NCBI RefSeq assembly: GCF_050436995.1
Contig: NC_134747.1
Span: forward strand, 11,477,501 to 11,541,500
Direction: 5' to 3'
DNA: 64,000 nt
DNA from: Anticarsia gemmatalis
Taxonomy: Eukaryota > Arthropoda > Insecta > Lepidoptera > Erebidae
The notes below the pieces were generated by a model that worked only from the letters and a program-made list of their open reading frames with translations, had not been told where the DNA came from and did not search any database. Within the stretch, counting starts at the first letter, position 1. Each line of letters starts with the position of its first letter. Both the position numbers and the translations under genes were made by a program. Of this stretch, positions 26,197 to 39,485 are shown one piece after another.

Positions 26197-26597
26197 AAAA
26201 TGAATATTTATGCTCGAAAATCGATGATTTGTTGCATATTTTAATAGAATGCAGTTTATATAATAATATTAGAGCACAGTTGCAATTGCAGGATTTTTTT
26301 TTGTCATAACGGTAGTATAAATATTATTTTAAGTGATCCATTTTCTGAAAAGGCTATTAAAATTTTTAAGTTTTTTAGTTATGTTTTTTCTGTAAATATG
26401 CTAAATTAAAATATGTTCAATTTATTTTTCTCTTTTTAATTTATGTTTTTTGAAAATTTTAATTGCCTTCAGTTAGAAAATTAGTTTTTTTTTTAAGATT
26501 TTGCTGTTCACTTTGTTGTAATTTAAGTTTCCCTATGAGGCCGACATAGCCTTTTGTTGGCTAAAGACCTTGACAATAAATTTGATTAAAAAAAAAT
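26197..26597 (+). mobile_element. Non-LTR retrotransposon 3' fragment (Jockey/R1-type end)
   Basis: The frame at 26197 reads ENEYLCSKIDDLLHILIECS then LYNNIR, the C-terminal cysteine-histidine motif (C...H...C..Y...R) of Jockey/R1-like reverse transcriptases. After one frameshift the line continues as INIILSDPFSEKAIKIF to a stop at 26409. A 3' UTR with GAGGCCGACATAGCCTTTTG and an A-run (26588-26596) follows. It is 5'-truncated and dead. Confidence 0.68.
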
Positions 26598-27160
26598 GAA
26601 TATTTTAAAATTTATATTATAAATTTGAAGTCGAACCTGAATTTAGGCTGTTATAAACTACCGACATAAAATTTAGCAAAAAGGATTTTACCGAGAAATA
26701 CATTTTATATCTTACAGACAAAACTGTAAAATAATTACATGATATTTTCTTAGTTAAAATACTTCAGTATTTTTACAGAAAATCATAGTGGCTATCAAAT
26801 AAATATAACTTAACGCTGAAAATAGAACTTTAAATATCGTTGTAGAAACTCTATAGCTTTTCTTCCTAGAAACAATAGACCTAAAACAGTTAAGAAAATT
26901 CTGCGTAAAAACTAATCCCTTTCGCAAGCGGAAAAGGAGACAATTAAAAAGCAATACGGCTAAGTAAAAAAGTAATATGACTTGATGGAATCGCCAATCA
27001 ACTAATGTATTACATCTATGGCCGGACTGGATGACGTAAAGCGATAAAATGACCCTTTTCTCTAATAAGAGACGACTATTAGGCTGCGTTTTCATTAGAG
27101 ATGTACTATTACTTGCTTGATGCGTTTAATATAAACCAATCATATTCGGTCCACTGGCGG

Positions 27161-27425
27161 AAACTTGTCTTCTTCTTATCGTATGGTTAGTGGGCAAACT
27201 AGTGTCAAAGTTGTTCAAGCCGCCCCAGCCTTTGACGTAGCTTAACGACTGTTATCTTCATTGACAACAACTAGGACTGAGTTTTTACGTGCCATCCGAA
27301 GCACGGAAACGTTCAGTTCAAATACCACTATGCCATCTATGAAATAACCACACTAAGAGTTACTCAACCCACAGAGCGTTAACAACCAATGAGCGCAACT
27401 GGCTGTGGGTGTTAGGTAGACAATG
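27161..27425 (+). repeat. Unclassified lepidopteran repeat, copy 1
   Basis: Contains GCTTAACGACTGTTATCTT, TTTTTACGTGCCATCCGAAG and CACGGAAACG...AATACCACTATG. The same blocks, in the same order, recur at 30645-30780. No coding frame, and the family name is not known to me. Confidence 0.6.
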
Positions 27426-27884
27426 TGTGCTATGATTGCATGTTAAGGATGGTATTATGGTAGATAGTAGATGGAACGCGGGATTTGGCCTATGTGCAAA
27501 ACAGTGTCCGTTTAGCATGCGCGTGATTGTCAGGCGCATACTTCTGGAGCAGCATCTTTACTAGCTCTGATACATAGTCACTTTAGTATCGCAGCTAAGC
27601 TAATGAATTGCTTAGCACATCTTTGGTAAGAAGGCAGCCTTATGGTACATGGGTATCGTCACGTTTGTTCGTGAAGGTATGTTTATTATATAGTGTTAGA
27701 AGATAATCGTGTTTATGTATGTGTCATATAAGAATCAATTTTGTTTCATTGAGAATGTGCAGTAATTACAGAGTCAACTTTTTACAATGATGCCTTTGCG
27801 TGGAGAATTATCTTAACTGTAGATTCACGAACACAATACATAATAGTGTCTTAGTACTCGAAACAAATGTTTGAGATTTTTGTT

Positions 27885-28073
27885 CTACTAAAATTATAAA
27901 TGCGAAACTTTATAAGGATGGATGGTATATGTATGTTTATGAGTTATAACGTATTTCACGCAAAACCTGATGTTCATAAAATTTTGTACACGTATTGTTT
28001 ATAGCCTTAACACATAGGATACATTTACCCCAGGAATTCAAAAACGCAGACGAAATCGCGGGCAGGAGCTAGT
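27885..28073 (+). repeat. Lepidopteran SINE-like repeat, forward copy
   Basis: TACTAAAATTATAAATGCGA at the start, GGATGGATGGTATATG, and ACGCAGACGAAATCGCGGGC then AGGAGCTAGT at the end match the family at 10777-10999. Confidence 0.7.
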
Positions 28074-28381
28074 CTTATATAAAATCATTTTCTAACTTTA
28101 TTCGCATAAACAGAGTTTATGCTATGACCTAAGTATATCGTTTTCTTAGGATAGTAAAGGTCAAACAGCATTGTTTGCCGGAAGCACCCATTAACCTACT
28201 ACCGAGATAGTAATAAAACAACCAACTACAATATTATACTATAATAACAACATCAAAAGGAAGGAGCCGCATTTGCAATAATAAATACACTAGTTTGAAG
28301 TTAAGGGTCAATATTGATAGTAATATTTTGCAGAAATTTCTAACATTTATGCTATAATGGATATTTTTGTACAATGGTTAT

Positions 28382-28560
28382 TATACAGGGTGTAACAGAC
28401 AGGCTACCGAAAACGAAATAAAAATGATTCTAGACATGATTCTGGTGCTTATGGCGTTGAAAATTTTCATCGCTTTTTTCATGATTTTTCCGATTTTTTT
28501 TGCGTTTTTTTTATTTTTTTTCGGTATTATTTCGTTAATACTACACAGTGCAACATGAAT
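28382..28560 (+). repeat. ACAGGGTGTAA-ended repeat, left copy
   Basis: TATACAGGGTGTAA (28382-28395) followed by GCTACCGAAAAC is the exact 14-base inverse of TTACACCCTGTATA at 30539-30552, where CCGAAAAC also follows in reverse complement. The right edge of this copy is unclear: it passes into a T-rich tract (28496-28520). It could be one end of a 2.17-kb insertion or a separate inverted copy. Confidence 0.5.
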
Positions 28561-28630
28561 ATGAGAAAAAATCCGTCATATTACTGTTTTTCACAAAAAA
28601 CAGCAATGGATTAAAACAACGTATAAATTC

Positions 28631-29640
28631 AGCTGTCCGCGGCCAACGACACCGCGCCGGCGGCGGCCGGCCGCGACGGTCGACGTCACGCCGCGTACCT
28701 ACGCGCGCCACACAGACACGATTACGCACACAGCTGTCAGCCTCACTCTCACTAGTATGCAGCGTTACTTAGTATTTGTTCTTCTATGTTAAAAATGAAA
28801 ATGACATAATTATCCCGCTCTCCGATAAAAGGTACATTAATAAGATTTAAAATGTGTGATATCTTATTATTACACGTACATACAGAACGACAAAAAATCC
28901 TATTGATATTCTTTAGCGCTATAAATATCTCTAATAAACAATTTAACAAGTATTGTCGCTTTGTTCCATTTGTTCTTGCAAAATTCTATTCGATATTTAC
29001 ACGCTCATTCATACTTCATACAAGCGCGGTGCGACTCGAAAAGTAGATGGCCGTAGTGACGCGTGACGCCGCCGCGCCGGGACCGCGCGTGGATGTTACA
29101 TAGATGGGATGCGACAAAATGGATGCTAAGTAATTCTCCGGGGATTATGAATTATGATAAGTTAGTTTCTCTTATAAGAATATTAATGGATATTGATTGT
29201 TATCATTGTTATGTACCTACATTTTTTATGGTTTAATTAAATAAACGTTTGGTGTTTATTTTATTTACTTTAATCTGATTTTATGTTATTAAATATCAAA
29301 GTAGGTATTTTAAACTTACATCAATAATGTTTGTAATGTTATTCGGTATTTGAATAAAACTACAATGCAACGAGTAACAACTGTGACAAGTAAAAATAGT
29401 ACCTAATGCCACATCAATATTTTATTCAATCTAATCTCTCGCTGGGATCCTAACTCATCGCTCGTCACCAAATCGGCGGCGCGCGCGCGGACGGCGCGGA
29501 GGGAGCGGGTGGCGCGGGCGAGGGGCGGCGCGAATGAGCGGAGAGGCGCCCGCGCCGGCGGCTCTCTTTGATAGTTCGAGCAATTCGCTCGCGGAAGACG
29601 GAAGCTCTTCACCGGTGTCGTTCGTTATGTCCTATTCGTC
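28631..29640 (+). promoter_or_regulatory. CpG-rich island, probable promoter region
   Basis: Three very GC-rich, CpG-dense blocks (28638-28715, 29048-29092, 29466-29560) stand out from the AT-rich surroundings. Block three runs into a moderately GC stretch and a T/G-rich leader before a possible start codon at 29786. In insects such islands mostly mark housekeeping or developmental promoters and 5' UTRs. No TATA box or clear initiator can be fixed, and the direction (plus) is inferred from the candidate exon downstream. Block one may instead belong to the flanking repeat. Confidence 0.45.
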
Positions 29641-29785
29641 GTGTCGTGTGTGAACTGTTGTTTATTATTACTTGTTATTGTTTCGGTTTTGAGTTGTTAG
29701 TGTTTTTATTGTTATTATTTTTGTTGTTATTGTTTTCGAAGTGCAGTTGTGTTCGTAAATAGGAAGAAATGTTGATGTGCTATGT

Positions 29786-29843
29786 ATGGTGAAGCACGTG
29801 GAAGTGCACGGCGTGCTCTGCACCTGTACGTCCGGATCCAAAG
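29786..29843 (+). CDS. Possible short first coding exon, unknown protein
   Basis: ATG at 29786 opens MVKHVEVHGVLCTCTSGSK, and the exon could end at AAAG|GTACCT (29843, phase 1) or 29 bases further on at CACCAG|GTATTT (29872). Seen: GC-rich third positions (about three quarters of codons), unlike the AT-rich surroundings, and a position 150-300 bases downstream of a CpG island. Against it: the frame is only 19-29 codons, the start context is weak (T at -3) and no downstream exon is recognised. I do not recognise the protein. If real, it would be the first exon of a plus-strand gene with a very long first intron. Confidence 0.3.
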
Positions 29844-30124
29844 GTACCTACTCAAACTCTCGCCATACACCAGGTATTTGCGTGTTGATAGACATTGATA
29901 ACAATTCGTTTTAGCACTTTCTTATTATTGGTTACATTTTGCTATTATTGTTTGATTTCACGTAAGCCAAGTAGGTATCTACCTACTTACAATTTTACTA
30001 TGAGCTATTGTAACATACGAGCGTACTTACGATACCTACCATAAACGATACATGAGATTGTTATCTAATAATACATACTAGTGAGCGCATAGACGTGGTG
30101 GTACGCGTACGTACCGCTGATTGT

Positions 30125-30325
30125 TGGCAGCTCCTCGCATGATCAATTATTGTATCAACCACATTGTAAAACTTTTGGCGATTGAAAAGAGTGGCCGTGA
30201 GTTTCTCGCTAGCTCTTCTCATAAGGCTCTACCCCCTTTCCGAGCTAGTGGTAGATTCAGTAATTGTAACGACTATCGTAAGTGTCAACATTTGAATAAA
30301 ATATGATTTGATTTTGATTTTGATA
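30125..30325 (+). repeat. Non-LTR/SINE 3' tail ending in TTTGATTTTGA units
   Basis: GCGATTGAAAAGAGTGGCCG, GTTTCTCGCTAGCTCTTCTC and TGTAACGACTATCGTAAGTG are followed by AATAAAATATGATTTGATTT and a GATTTT tail. This block is a familiar 3' end of lepidopteran retroelements. Confidence 0.6.
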
Positions 30326-30329
30326 CCTA

Positions 30330-30552
30330 CGACGCGTCACGACATGTCGTCGCTCAGCGCGCCGCCGCCGCCAGAAATCTCGTAGGCATGCGCGGAGATA
30401 TATCGCGTTGTTCACTATACATTGAATGCTCAAAAATGACTAACTCGGGAACCAATCATTTCCGAGAAAAATGGTTGAAGTAAATTTCGCGCATTTAGTG
30501 TCACAAAATTAACACTGAAGTTTTCGGTTAACCGTCGTTTACACCCTGTATA
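30330..30552 (-). repeat. ACAGGGTGTAA-ended repeat, right (inverted) copy
   Basis: Ends TTACACCCTGTATA at 30539-30552. Further in are AACACTGAAGTTTTCGGTTA, AATGACTAACTCGGGAACCA and a GC-rich part with GCGCGCCGCCGCCGCC at 30356-30371. It is the inverse partner of 28382. Confidence 0.55.
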
Positions 30553-30644
30553 GCAAAATGATCCTTGTTTTTTGAAACGGCCTGAATAATATTTATCGTT
30601 TAGTAGTGATCAAAGAAGTGTCAAAGGTGCCCTAAAGCCTGTAT

Positions 30645-30780
30645 CGTGGCTTAACGACTGTTATCTTAAATCATTTTTACGTGCCCTCCCAAGGACGGAG
30701 ATGCCCAGCTCATACCACTATGGAATGTCGGCGCTAAAGTTGCTTAACACCTTGATCGTGTACGGGTGCTATGGAGGTCT
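30645..30780 (+). repeat. Unclassified lepidopteran repeat, copy 2
   Basis: TGGCTTAACGACTGTTATCT, TTTTTACGTGCCCTCCCAAG and ACGGAGATGCCCAGCTCATA match 27161-27425. Confidence 0.6.
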
Positions 30781-32181
30781 CAACAAAAAAAAAAAAACTG
30801 GATTATACTGGATAGGATGAGATATTAATACATATATACAGGAGGTTGCCAATCAGACCAACAATTTTAACATAACTATTTATATACGCCAACAAAACAA
30901 TAAAAAATAAAACATCTGTATAAAAAATCTTTCAATACAAACATTCCCGAGTATTTATGGATTTATGCATTTCAAAACAGGTATTACTATGCGTCAGTTT
31001 TTAAATAAATCCCCTTTGTTCTGTACTGTAATCTGACGGGATTATACCTGTACAGTGCTTTGTTGTGACATGTGGGTAGGACACGTTTAAGCTTTTAGTG
31101 CACGCTATGGTGTTATGAGATCGGGCAGTGAAAAGTTTTGATTTGTGCATTTCATGTTATGATTCTAAGTACTATATTTGCCGAAATACCGTAAAAACCA
31201 TATCATAAAATCATTCAGATACTTTTAATTTTTAACGAATAAAGCGTGACAAGTGGTAGGTAGATTTACTACTTTTTACTTAATTTAAATTTTACTTTAG
31301 GAGTGTGTATTCTGATCCACAAATGCGAATTTTGCATCCTGGTAGATTTCTGCTAGAATCTATTTACGTATGCATAGTGATTACAAACAATACCTAAGAT
31401 ATAGAATTACACAAGAAAATTTTTGTTTTGAATTTCTCATAACTATTGGCGGCTTAGTTATTAAAATTCAGAACATAAATATTCAGAAATCTAATCTTAT
31501 CGTGAGAAATTCACTTTTCATATTTATTTAAACGATGAATAATTAACAGTTCGGTGAAAAGTAACGACACTAGTCTCATTTAGCAAAAAGCACAAGAATA
31601 ACTAGTATCTAGAAACCCAGTAGCTTTGAGCTTTAACAATTAACATGCAAATACATATTTCAAAAAAATGTATTTTACAGAAAGCTTATCATAGTTTTCT
31701 AAACAAAAAAAATATTGAACAAAGAAAACAATTACTATTCTTGTTAGGAGAAAAAACTTGGATAAAACTATTGTTATTAAAAAAGTAAATCATATGAATC
31801 GCTTGGGGTGATCGACCTGGCCGAAACAAATCATAGGTAAATGACACAAAACAATGAAACATCACTGCTAGCAATATTGCAATTTAAATTAGAATTTACA
31901 AGATGATTGATCTGAGATTGAAAACAGACAGCAAGAAATGAACTAAGAACTGTACTTGATACACAAATAAAAGCAAAACCGTACCAATCTCAACAAGCCA
32001 CAAAAAATTCCAATCATTAGTTCATGGAACATGTGGCACACCTTTTCACAATTAATTTAAAACTAATCACAAAAACAAATACTAAAAACCATTCATTCAT
32101 ACATAAACATTTCGCTACTGGATGTCTAAAGGCACGTTCCCATGTCGTAATTTCTCGTATCGTGCCGTTGCTAGCAGTTAC
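30781..32181. other. Non-coding stretch, nothing recognised
   Basis: AT-rich DNA with a 12-base A-run at 30786-30797. No exon or repeat family of this window is seen in it. Confidence 0.45.
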
Positions 32182-32353
32182 TGTAGCGCGATTCACTACA
32201 GTCGGTACTATCGACTATCAAGATTATGACTTTAAAAACGTACTACGAAAATAGTTCCTACGGCGCGCGCTAGAGGCGCTGATCACATTTTTATGCAAAA
32301 GTTCTCGATAAATTAGTTGGTGAAAGTCGATAGGTACTGGTAGAGAATCGCAT
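32182..32353. mobile_element. MITE family copy
   Basis: TGTAGCGCGATTCACTACAG at the left mirrors GGTAGAGAATCGCATAAC at the right. The inner block is AGTTCCTACGGCGCGCGCTA then GAGGCGCTGATCACATTTTT. Confidence 0.84.
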
Positions 32354-35300
32354 AACTGATGCATTGCACTAACATTTTTATTCTTTTAAAACTCTTGTGT
32401 TAGTCGTTCTAATTTCCTTATCTGATTTATATCAATATAATGATTTGAATACTTAGATAGAAACACAGATTTTGGGACTTGTAAATATGCTCACATCCCA
32501 GGCAAAGAATCCGTCCATAGTTGTTTAATAAAATCGCATTTCAGTGCCATTAGAGTATTATACACCTTGATGAACAATCTTTAATTAATTATTTCTACAT
32601 TTTATCTGTTGTCACGGTAAAATGTAAACGCGTCCTAAAGTCTCGCCAGTCGGACCGGTTCGCAAATGGCGTCAAAACTCACGCATCGACAGTCAAAAGA
32701 GTATCGTGTTTCGTAAATAGATATTGCTGTATCTAGTTCAATGTGTAGCGGAATTGGGGACGATTTTTGGCTGAATTTTGAAACTTGTTTTATTGATATG
32801 GTGTAGTTGTTCGAGGTCAACGTGTAATTACGGTAATGTAGGTTGTGGATGGCTGATCTACGTTAGAAATTTATTCACTTGAGATTCTAATAATTATTTT
32901 ATAATTGTTTAGGTTTTATGGTTTTACAAATTTCGTTCCTTGCTTGGACAATGAGTACTATAAGTACAAGCCTAGTGCTATATATGATATATCATTACAA
33001 AAAGGCTTTGTATCTCACTATGTTTTGATGATGAAATAAAGATGATATAAACAGAACTATCAAAAATCGCCATCATTTCTATTCTACTATATCAAATCGA
33101 AATGATGACGTTAATTTAAGCGTAACATTACCATTCTCTACATTAAAGTTACGAAGAGTACATAAAATTATAATGAATAATTAATTCACTCTTATTCAGA
33201 TAATTCTACAATAAAGTTACATATGTTTCAGAGAATTCGTAGAAGCATTCTCTGAATTTGATTTTCGTGAAGTAATGAACCTGAAAATGACTTACATTGG
33301 TATTGCCAATAATCTAGCGAAGCTTAAAATTGCTCCGTTTCATTTTGCTTTCTATCTTTGTATTCAGGAGTAGCGTCTAAAATGAAATGAGTGATGACTA
33401 GTTTTTTCTTTTAATAGATTTATATTAATTTCTCTTTTGGGTTTGTAATATTTGAATATAAGTATGTTTTTTTTTGTGTTAAGTATTATTAAAAATTGCT
33501 TTGAATTGCGATTGAGTTTTTCATTTGGGTTTCGTCTTAACATCATGTCATTCATCGTCGTCATAATATTATGCTATATGATTTTTATTATTTTTTCATT
33601 TTATTCGTTTTGATCTTTAATGTTGCTATTTTATCATTATCATTCCCTTATAGTATGAAAGTAAGGCAACAGTCACACAAAATGTTCATCTTACCAAAAC
33701 TTTTATGAACATACAAAATACAAGTACAAGTCGACTAGAAATAAATGTAAAATCTTCAAAACTTTTGACTTTTATACCAAAAGTGCTACGGTATTTTCAA
33801 CAGAAATAGCTGGAACATGTACAGTGGTGAGTCCCACCAGTCTATTTATAAGAGGCGATTGTGTTCGATATTATGACAGCCGATGTCAGACGACTGAGAG
33901 CGGGGAGTACGTGCCGTGGAAATGTCTGCATTTGGCCCAACGACGAGGATTTTGTTGGGAAAATGTGTTGTGGTAATGTGAGTTTGGGAGTAGGTTTTTG
34001 GAGTTTGGTGTGTTTTTGATTGTGAGTAGGTATTGTGTAGCATACTAAGTTTGAGAAGTTTCCTTAATTACGATAAAGTTCTGATTAAGTAAATAATAAT
34101 AATACTCTCTACTCTCGCTAGCAGCCCTACGAAATCTACTATGAGAATTAATAAGCGGAATACCTTTTCATAAAATAATTGAGTCGCGACAGTAGTATTA
34201 AATCGCCACTCTGAACATAGAACAATGTTTGAAATCTGATATATTATGAATGTATTTTAAACATGAAACAATTTAACAAAGCCTAAACTATCCAATTTCC
34301 ACTGAAACCATGCATTATTTGTATCATTTCGGAACGCGCTAATCTACACAATAACACACTAAAACAAATCAATGCGTACATGAAATGTTTAATTGATATG
34401 AATTAACATAATATTACCAGCCGGCTGGCTAATGCTGCTAGTAGTAGACAGAAATATAGACTTTCGCATTTATAATATAAGTATACACGAGTAAATCAGC
34501 GCTAAACTAAATCTCTATACTAAAGTGCATTAAAAAGTGATATATAAAATAGCATATATACATCGAACGTTGTACACAAACAGCGAAGCGGTGCAAACGT
34601 TTGAAATTGTCAATCTAGCGCGGTCGAGCCGTCGCGACCTAAAATCAAGCAGAAAATGTCAACAAAAGGTCAGTCTGTGCCTCCAACGTTTGTACGCGTA
34701 ATTCAATAAGGATAACGTTTCGGTTTCTTGTGATACGGATGTTGCTTGTTTATGGATATAGGATTGATTTCTTAGGACAATGAGATTTGCGAATTTTGGA
34801 AGGTATTGTAAATTGTTGGTAACGGCTGTCATTTTCAAAGATTGTTGACAGTCGTTATCACTAGTTAGAAGCTTGACCAAAAATGTTGTATGTATCTTAA
34901 GTTTTTCCAGACTTGAGGGAAGATTTTTTTTTGCGGTACAGTGGTAAATTAACTTTGATTGATTAAACATTTTGCTGCAGGTTTCACTAGCCCTTGTCGA
35001 AACGTCAAGAAATTCAATAATGTACTAAAAATGAATATAGTGAATATCTATTATAAATGAAACACCTAAAACATCATAAAGTAGAATAAAATTATGATAA
35101 AATGGAAATTGGAAAGCGTGTGCATAAAATATTTTAGAGACACTAAAGTCACTTGATAGAATGGGAAATGGTGCAATAACTGCTTTGAATACCTTGAGTG
35201 TAAATTTTTGCATAAATATTTTGAAGATAATAGTGTATCTAGAATGGAGTGTTGGTTATTGTTATCATACTTTTCATCAGGAAGAACGGTCAAGAATCCG

Positions 35301-36876
35301 ATGGTTTTTTAGTAATTTCTGCCTATTATCGCACTGGAGGGATCCAGTACACTACACTAACTGTACACTAGACTAATATGTTATGTTTTGTTATCATTCT
35401 ATGAATTAATGAAAACATGATTTTTGTTTTGCAAATATTATTTACTATGAATAATTGCCTGTAGAGAACAAAGCTCATCAGCTGACGATAGCAAATATTA
35501 TTAATAATCAAGAAAAATCTTACAAAACTTTCAATTTCGCTTCATTACCTGCAGTTCATAGTAACCAAAAGAATCCGGTTTCGCAGTCTCCACTTTGATT
35601 GCATTCATTAATTTAATGAAGCTCGTTAAGAAATATGTATAAACCGTTGAATGTTCGAAGCATCCATAGTATTTAATTATAAAAAGTTCTGTTATCACAG
35701 ATGTCTGACTTCATTCTTTTGATGGCCCGATTCCAATGATACGTCATTGGGAATTAATTATCTTTAGAATTTTATGGTAGGTTGATATGCAAATATAAAT
35801 TATGGTTAAACCTTTTCTGATATTTCAATGAGCTTTTTACAGTATAGGCATTGAGAGTAAGGTTTTCCGTAAACTATCTGATTTTAGATCCATGCCAAAA
35901 ATGAACTTTTAATCATGCTAAAAGTATTGAGCTAGGGTAATAAATAACTTCACACGAAAACTCCCTGTCCGCCGTTTCAATCACTTCAATCTTAATAGCT
36001 TACTTTATGTAGAGCTTTTAATAATGTTCTTAACATTTCGTGTAATTTAGAATTGTGCTAACTGTTGCATACAAGCACGTAATCATTTCAATATTTACTC
36101 ATAGGAGATCGACTCGGTGGAGATACGATATAGACTATCTTTTGTGACTTACCGTTTGTATTACATACTATTTATTAGAAAAGTGTATTATTAAGCATTA
36201 ATACATCACTTACACAATAACTTTGATCAAGCACATTTCATATTCAATTGTATAAATAGACCATTACCTATATAACAATATAAATCACATAACATTTCAT
36301 ATTTAATTGAGTAGATCTTACTTGAGGTTCACGTGTCGATATTGCGTGAGTAACGCTATATGATGGATAGCGTGCGTCGTCACGTTGCCGCGTCGTTCGC
36401 GCACTCGAACTGACACCGACGTATAGAGATAGATGTGGTGATACTCACTTTTATGCACTTTGACTATGTACAGACATGGGCATTGATTTGAATACATTTT
36501 GACTCCAAAAGAAATTGTGCCTGTTCTCGGCTCCAGATGTGAATTTGTCGATTCTTGATTCAGTACCAGTAGTAGTAGTCACCTGTGTGTATTCCAATAT
36601 TATAAAAAATATATTGGCTGAGCCCAATATCAATGTCATTCATCAGTTTTAGTAACGTAACAGTCTTTTAACAGTTTTTATATTTATAGGTCTTTTAGTT
36701 ACTTATACAATGTTACCGCGTAAGTATGCGTATGCTTGTTTATGCCGGTGATTGTACATCATACAACACTTACTCAGCTTGGTAACGTAAGTGCGTAAAA
36801 AGACGATGCAAAATTCATTAAAAGTATTGAAAGTGCTTCAATAATGAGCAAAGGAAAATGAAAACTGATTTACATG
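32354..36876. other. Non-coding stretch, no gene recognised
   Basis: Several minus-strand open frames of 60-100 codons (for example 34659-34970) lack codon bias and family motifs. A scrap of the SINE-like family end lies at 34460-34485 (TTTCGCATTTATAATATAAG). A GC-richer patch at 36365-36420 (CGTCGTCACGTTGCCGCGTC) is unexplained. Confidence 0.45.
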
Positions 36877-36998
36877 TTCATAACTTTTAAACTCTCGCGT
36901 TGCATGTTTAATGTATAATAGAATACGGGAATTAACGCGAACACGCATTTTACCTTAAAATGCCTAACGTTTCGGCGCAGGTTGCACTCGCCGTGGTC
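36877..36998 (-). repeat. Second copy of the GAAACGT repeat (Penelope-like?)
   Basis: Its reverse complement matches 1796-1917 almost base for base: GACCACGGCGAGTGCAACC, GCCGAAACGTTAGGCATTTT, GTGTTCGCGTTAATTCCCGT and CATTAAACATGCAACGCGAG. Here only one arm is present, so the folded-back copy in the maltase intron is the odd one. Confidence 0.7.
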
Positions 36999-36999
36999 C

Positions 37000-39475
37000 C
37001 AGGCAGACTCGATTGATCTTGATTTACATGTTATATTTTTCCTAGTACCATTCTAAAATTTTTTTGCTAAACGTACCCTTGGAAATTAGATATATTTTTT
37101 TGTATCGATGGTTGATAAAGGTTCCTCAATTATATCACAAGTTGTTAGCAATCATCTTTCAGTGTACATGGATTGTATAAAATCTAACATGAATTAAATA
37201 TATCCATTTGAATTTATAAACAGACTGTATACATTTATATGGGAGTTTCCATTATACGAGCTGAATGCCGCGTTTATAATTACATTTTCATTACTGCATA
37301 ATCATGCATTAGATCTGCGCAAACTAGCTTTGTCATTTGCACTGATTAAATATTAATTAATTTTATGTTATAGTTGTTAGACAAAAGTATGTTGTGCATT
37401 TACAACAATAAGTATTTTATGCTAATTGTGTTTTCATGCCGATGAATCTACAGCATTACAAAGTACTTAATAATTTTATTATTTTTCACTACTTACTACA
37501 CTTAGTACTATTTCTATACTTGACGAATTTTTTATTGTGTTGCTCCATTTTTATCAGTTTACTTTCCTACTTAGCCTTCGTATCGAGTATTTGATATTTA
37601 AACTTATCTCTTACTATTTGGTACTGGCACTATTAAAGGTACTGAAAACAGTTAGAAAGCTAGGATACGATAGTCAACCGGCCTTGATAGTCAGCTATCG
37701 AACAAATTATATAACGCTATTGATCACAAGTACCAATTCAAGATTAACCTTTAAAATCAAGTTTATGAAACAGGTAACTACAATATTATACGATTTCCTC
37801 CTACTTTTAGAGAATTCGTACTCAAGCACTCTCAATTAGAGATTTCTGCGAAGTTTTTGAGAAGCCAACGCGCCTTGAACTTGGGAATTTATTTAATTAG
37901 TTGTTTGTATATTTTGTAAGTAACTTCCTCGATATTTGTTAAATAATTTCAACGTACTTACCTATAAGATACAAGTTAGTAATTGTTCAGAAGTTTTGTT
38001 TGGTAATTATAAATTTTAGACTTAATATTGTTGGCTGTATCGGTTAATAATATTAATTTATAATATTGATATGTTTTTATTAAGAAAGATATGACTCTTA
38101 AATCTTTACTATGTTTACAGTTGGGCACTATTGAATGTCAAAATTTTAATATTAAAATGTAATCATAAATAGTAGTAGTTGCGTTGACTAGGATTTTATA
38201 TTATACAAAATTGCTCTACCGGTGTAGATTTTGTCAACAGTTACGGTTGTTCCTTCGTAATTAGTACCGTGTACTATTGTCGTCGCAACAACAAATGTAT
38301 GCATATTAACAATATTATTCTATTTCAAGTACTGTACGCATTGTGAATTACAATTCAATACAGAATATTAATCTACGCAACACAATTTAACAATGCAGAC
38401 GGGATCTACAAAAAATAAAAAAGGCACAACTTGAATAACTTAATTAGACAAAATGCGTAGAACAAACTCATACGGTCACGATTTAGCATACAAGCCGAAA
38501 CAATATGCAAATGATTCTGAATATTCTCCGTAACTATGGTAAGGAATGTACGTACATCTTATTGTATTACAACAGGGTATCGGTACAAAATATCTGTGTT
38601 TACATACAATGTCAGTTGCAGTTAGGGTTGCCGCACACTGTACACCCGAATAAACTACAAAACGCCTCCACTGGCATGTTTCCTCATGTACATTTTGTAT
38701 AAATTCGGCATTCACTACAAGGCGCTTATAGATAGTTGTGCTTGCTGGTTAGTAATCGATCAGTTGGTTAAACAACCTTAGTGCGGGCGTTTTATATTCT
38801 ACAGATAGGTAACCGAGGGTACGTAAAAAATCGGTCGTAAAATTAAGATATCAATTGTTAAGCCATATCTAAGGGCGACTCAAATGTTTTTGACACTAGG
38901 TTGACATTGACATTACGATATAAAAATGCATGAATGCCGTACACTGTTGACAACGGTGACCGCCGTACGCTTCAAATCATCGCAACAATGCATGGCAAAG
39001 AAAATATGCCGCGTCTTGTAGTGTTAGGCGGTGCCCCGTGTACGACGACCCTTACATCTGACAATACGACAATACTCTGTAAGACTATTGTTGTGAATGA
39101 CACATGATATTACATTATTAAGAACAGGCTTGGCCGGTTGTCACTTGTTACAAAGTTGCAGGTGAATTGTAAATGCTACTTTTTGAAACGAGGTCTAGAT
39201 AGAACTGTAGAGCTTGGTTCCACTTTTTAAATAGGCTCGTAATGTCAGGTGCTAGGCTTTTATGAGCTTATCACATTACACAAATTTTTAAGTACTGAAT
39301 GGTTCTTATTCATATAAATACTTGCAGGTATATAATCTTGTTTTATAATCATCGAACAAAGAATGCTTGGATTTGGTTACCCATATGAAGATTGACCAGC
39401 GCCTATAGTGGATTTTGCAACAACTATTTTCGATCATTGATAGACAGTTAGCCTGACTGTAAAAAATCAAGTTAC
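37000..39475. other. Non-coding stretch, nothing recognised
   Basis: AT-rich with a slightly GC-richer patch at 38935-39060. No repeat or exon could be supported; the 80-100-codon open frames have no motifs. Confidence 0.45.
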
Positions 39476-39485
39476 ATTTTCATAA

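Noticed and set aside
26754..27095. 113-codon minus-strand open frame with hydrophobic stretches
   Set aside because: AT-rich codons, no family motif, no splice or promoter support. The apparent membrane segments come from TTT/TTA-rich sequence.
34659..34970. 103-codon minus-strand open frame
   Set aside because: No codon bias or recognisable domain; frames of this length are expected by chance in 64 kb.
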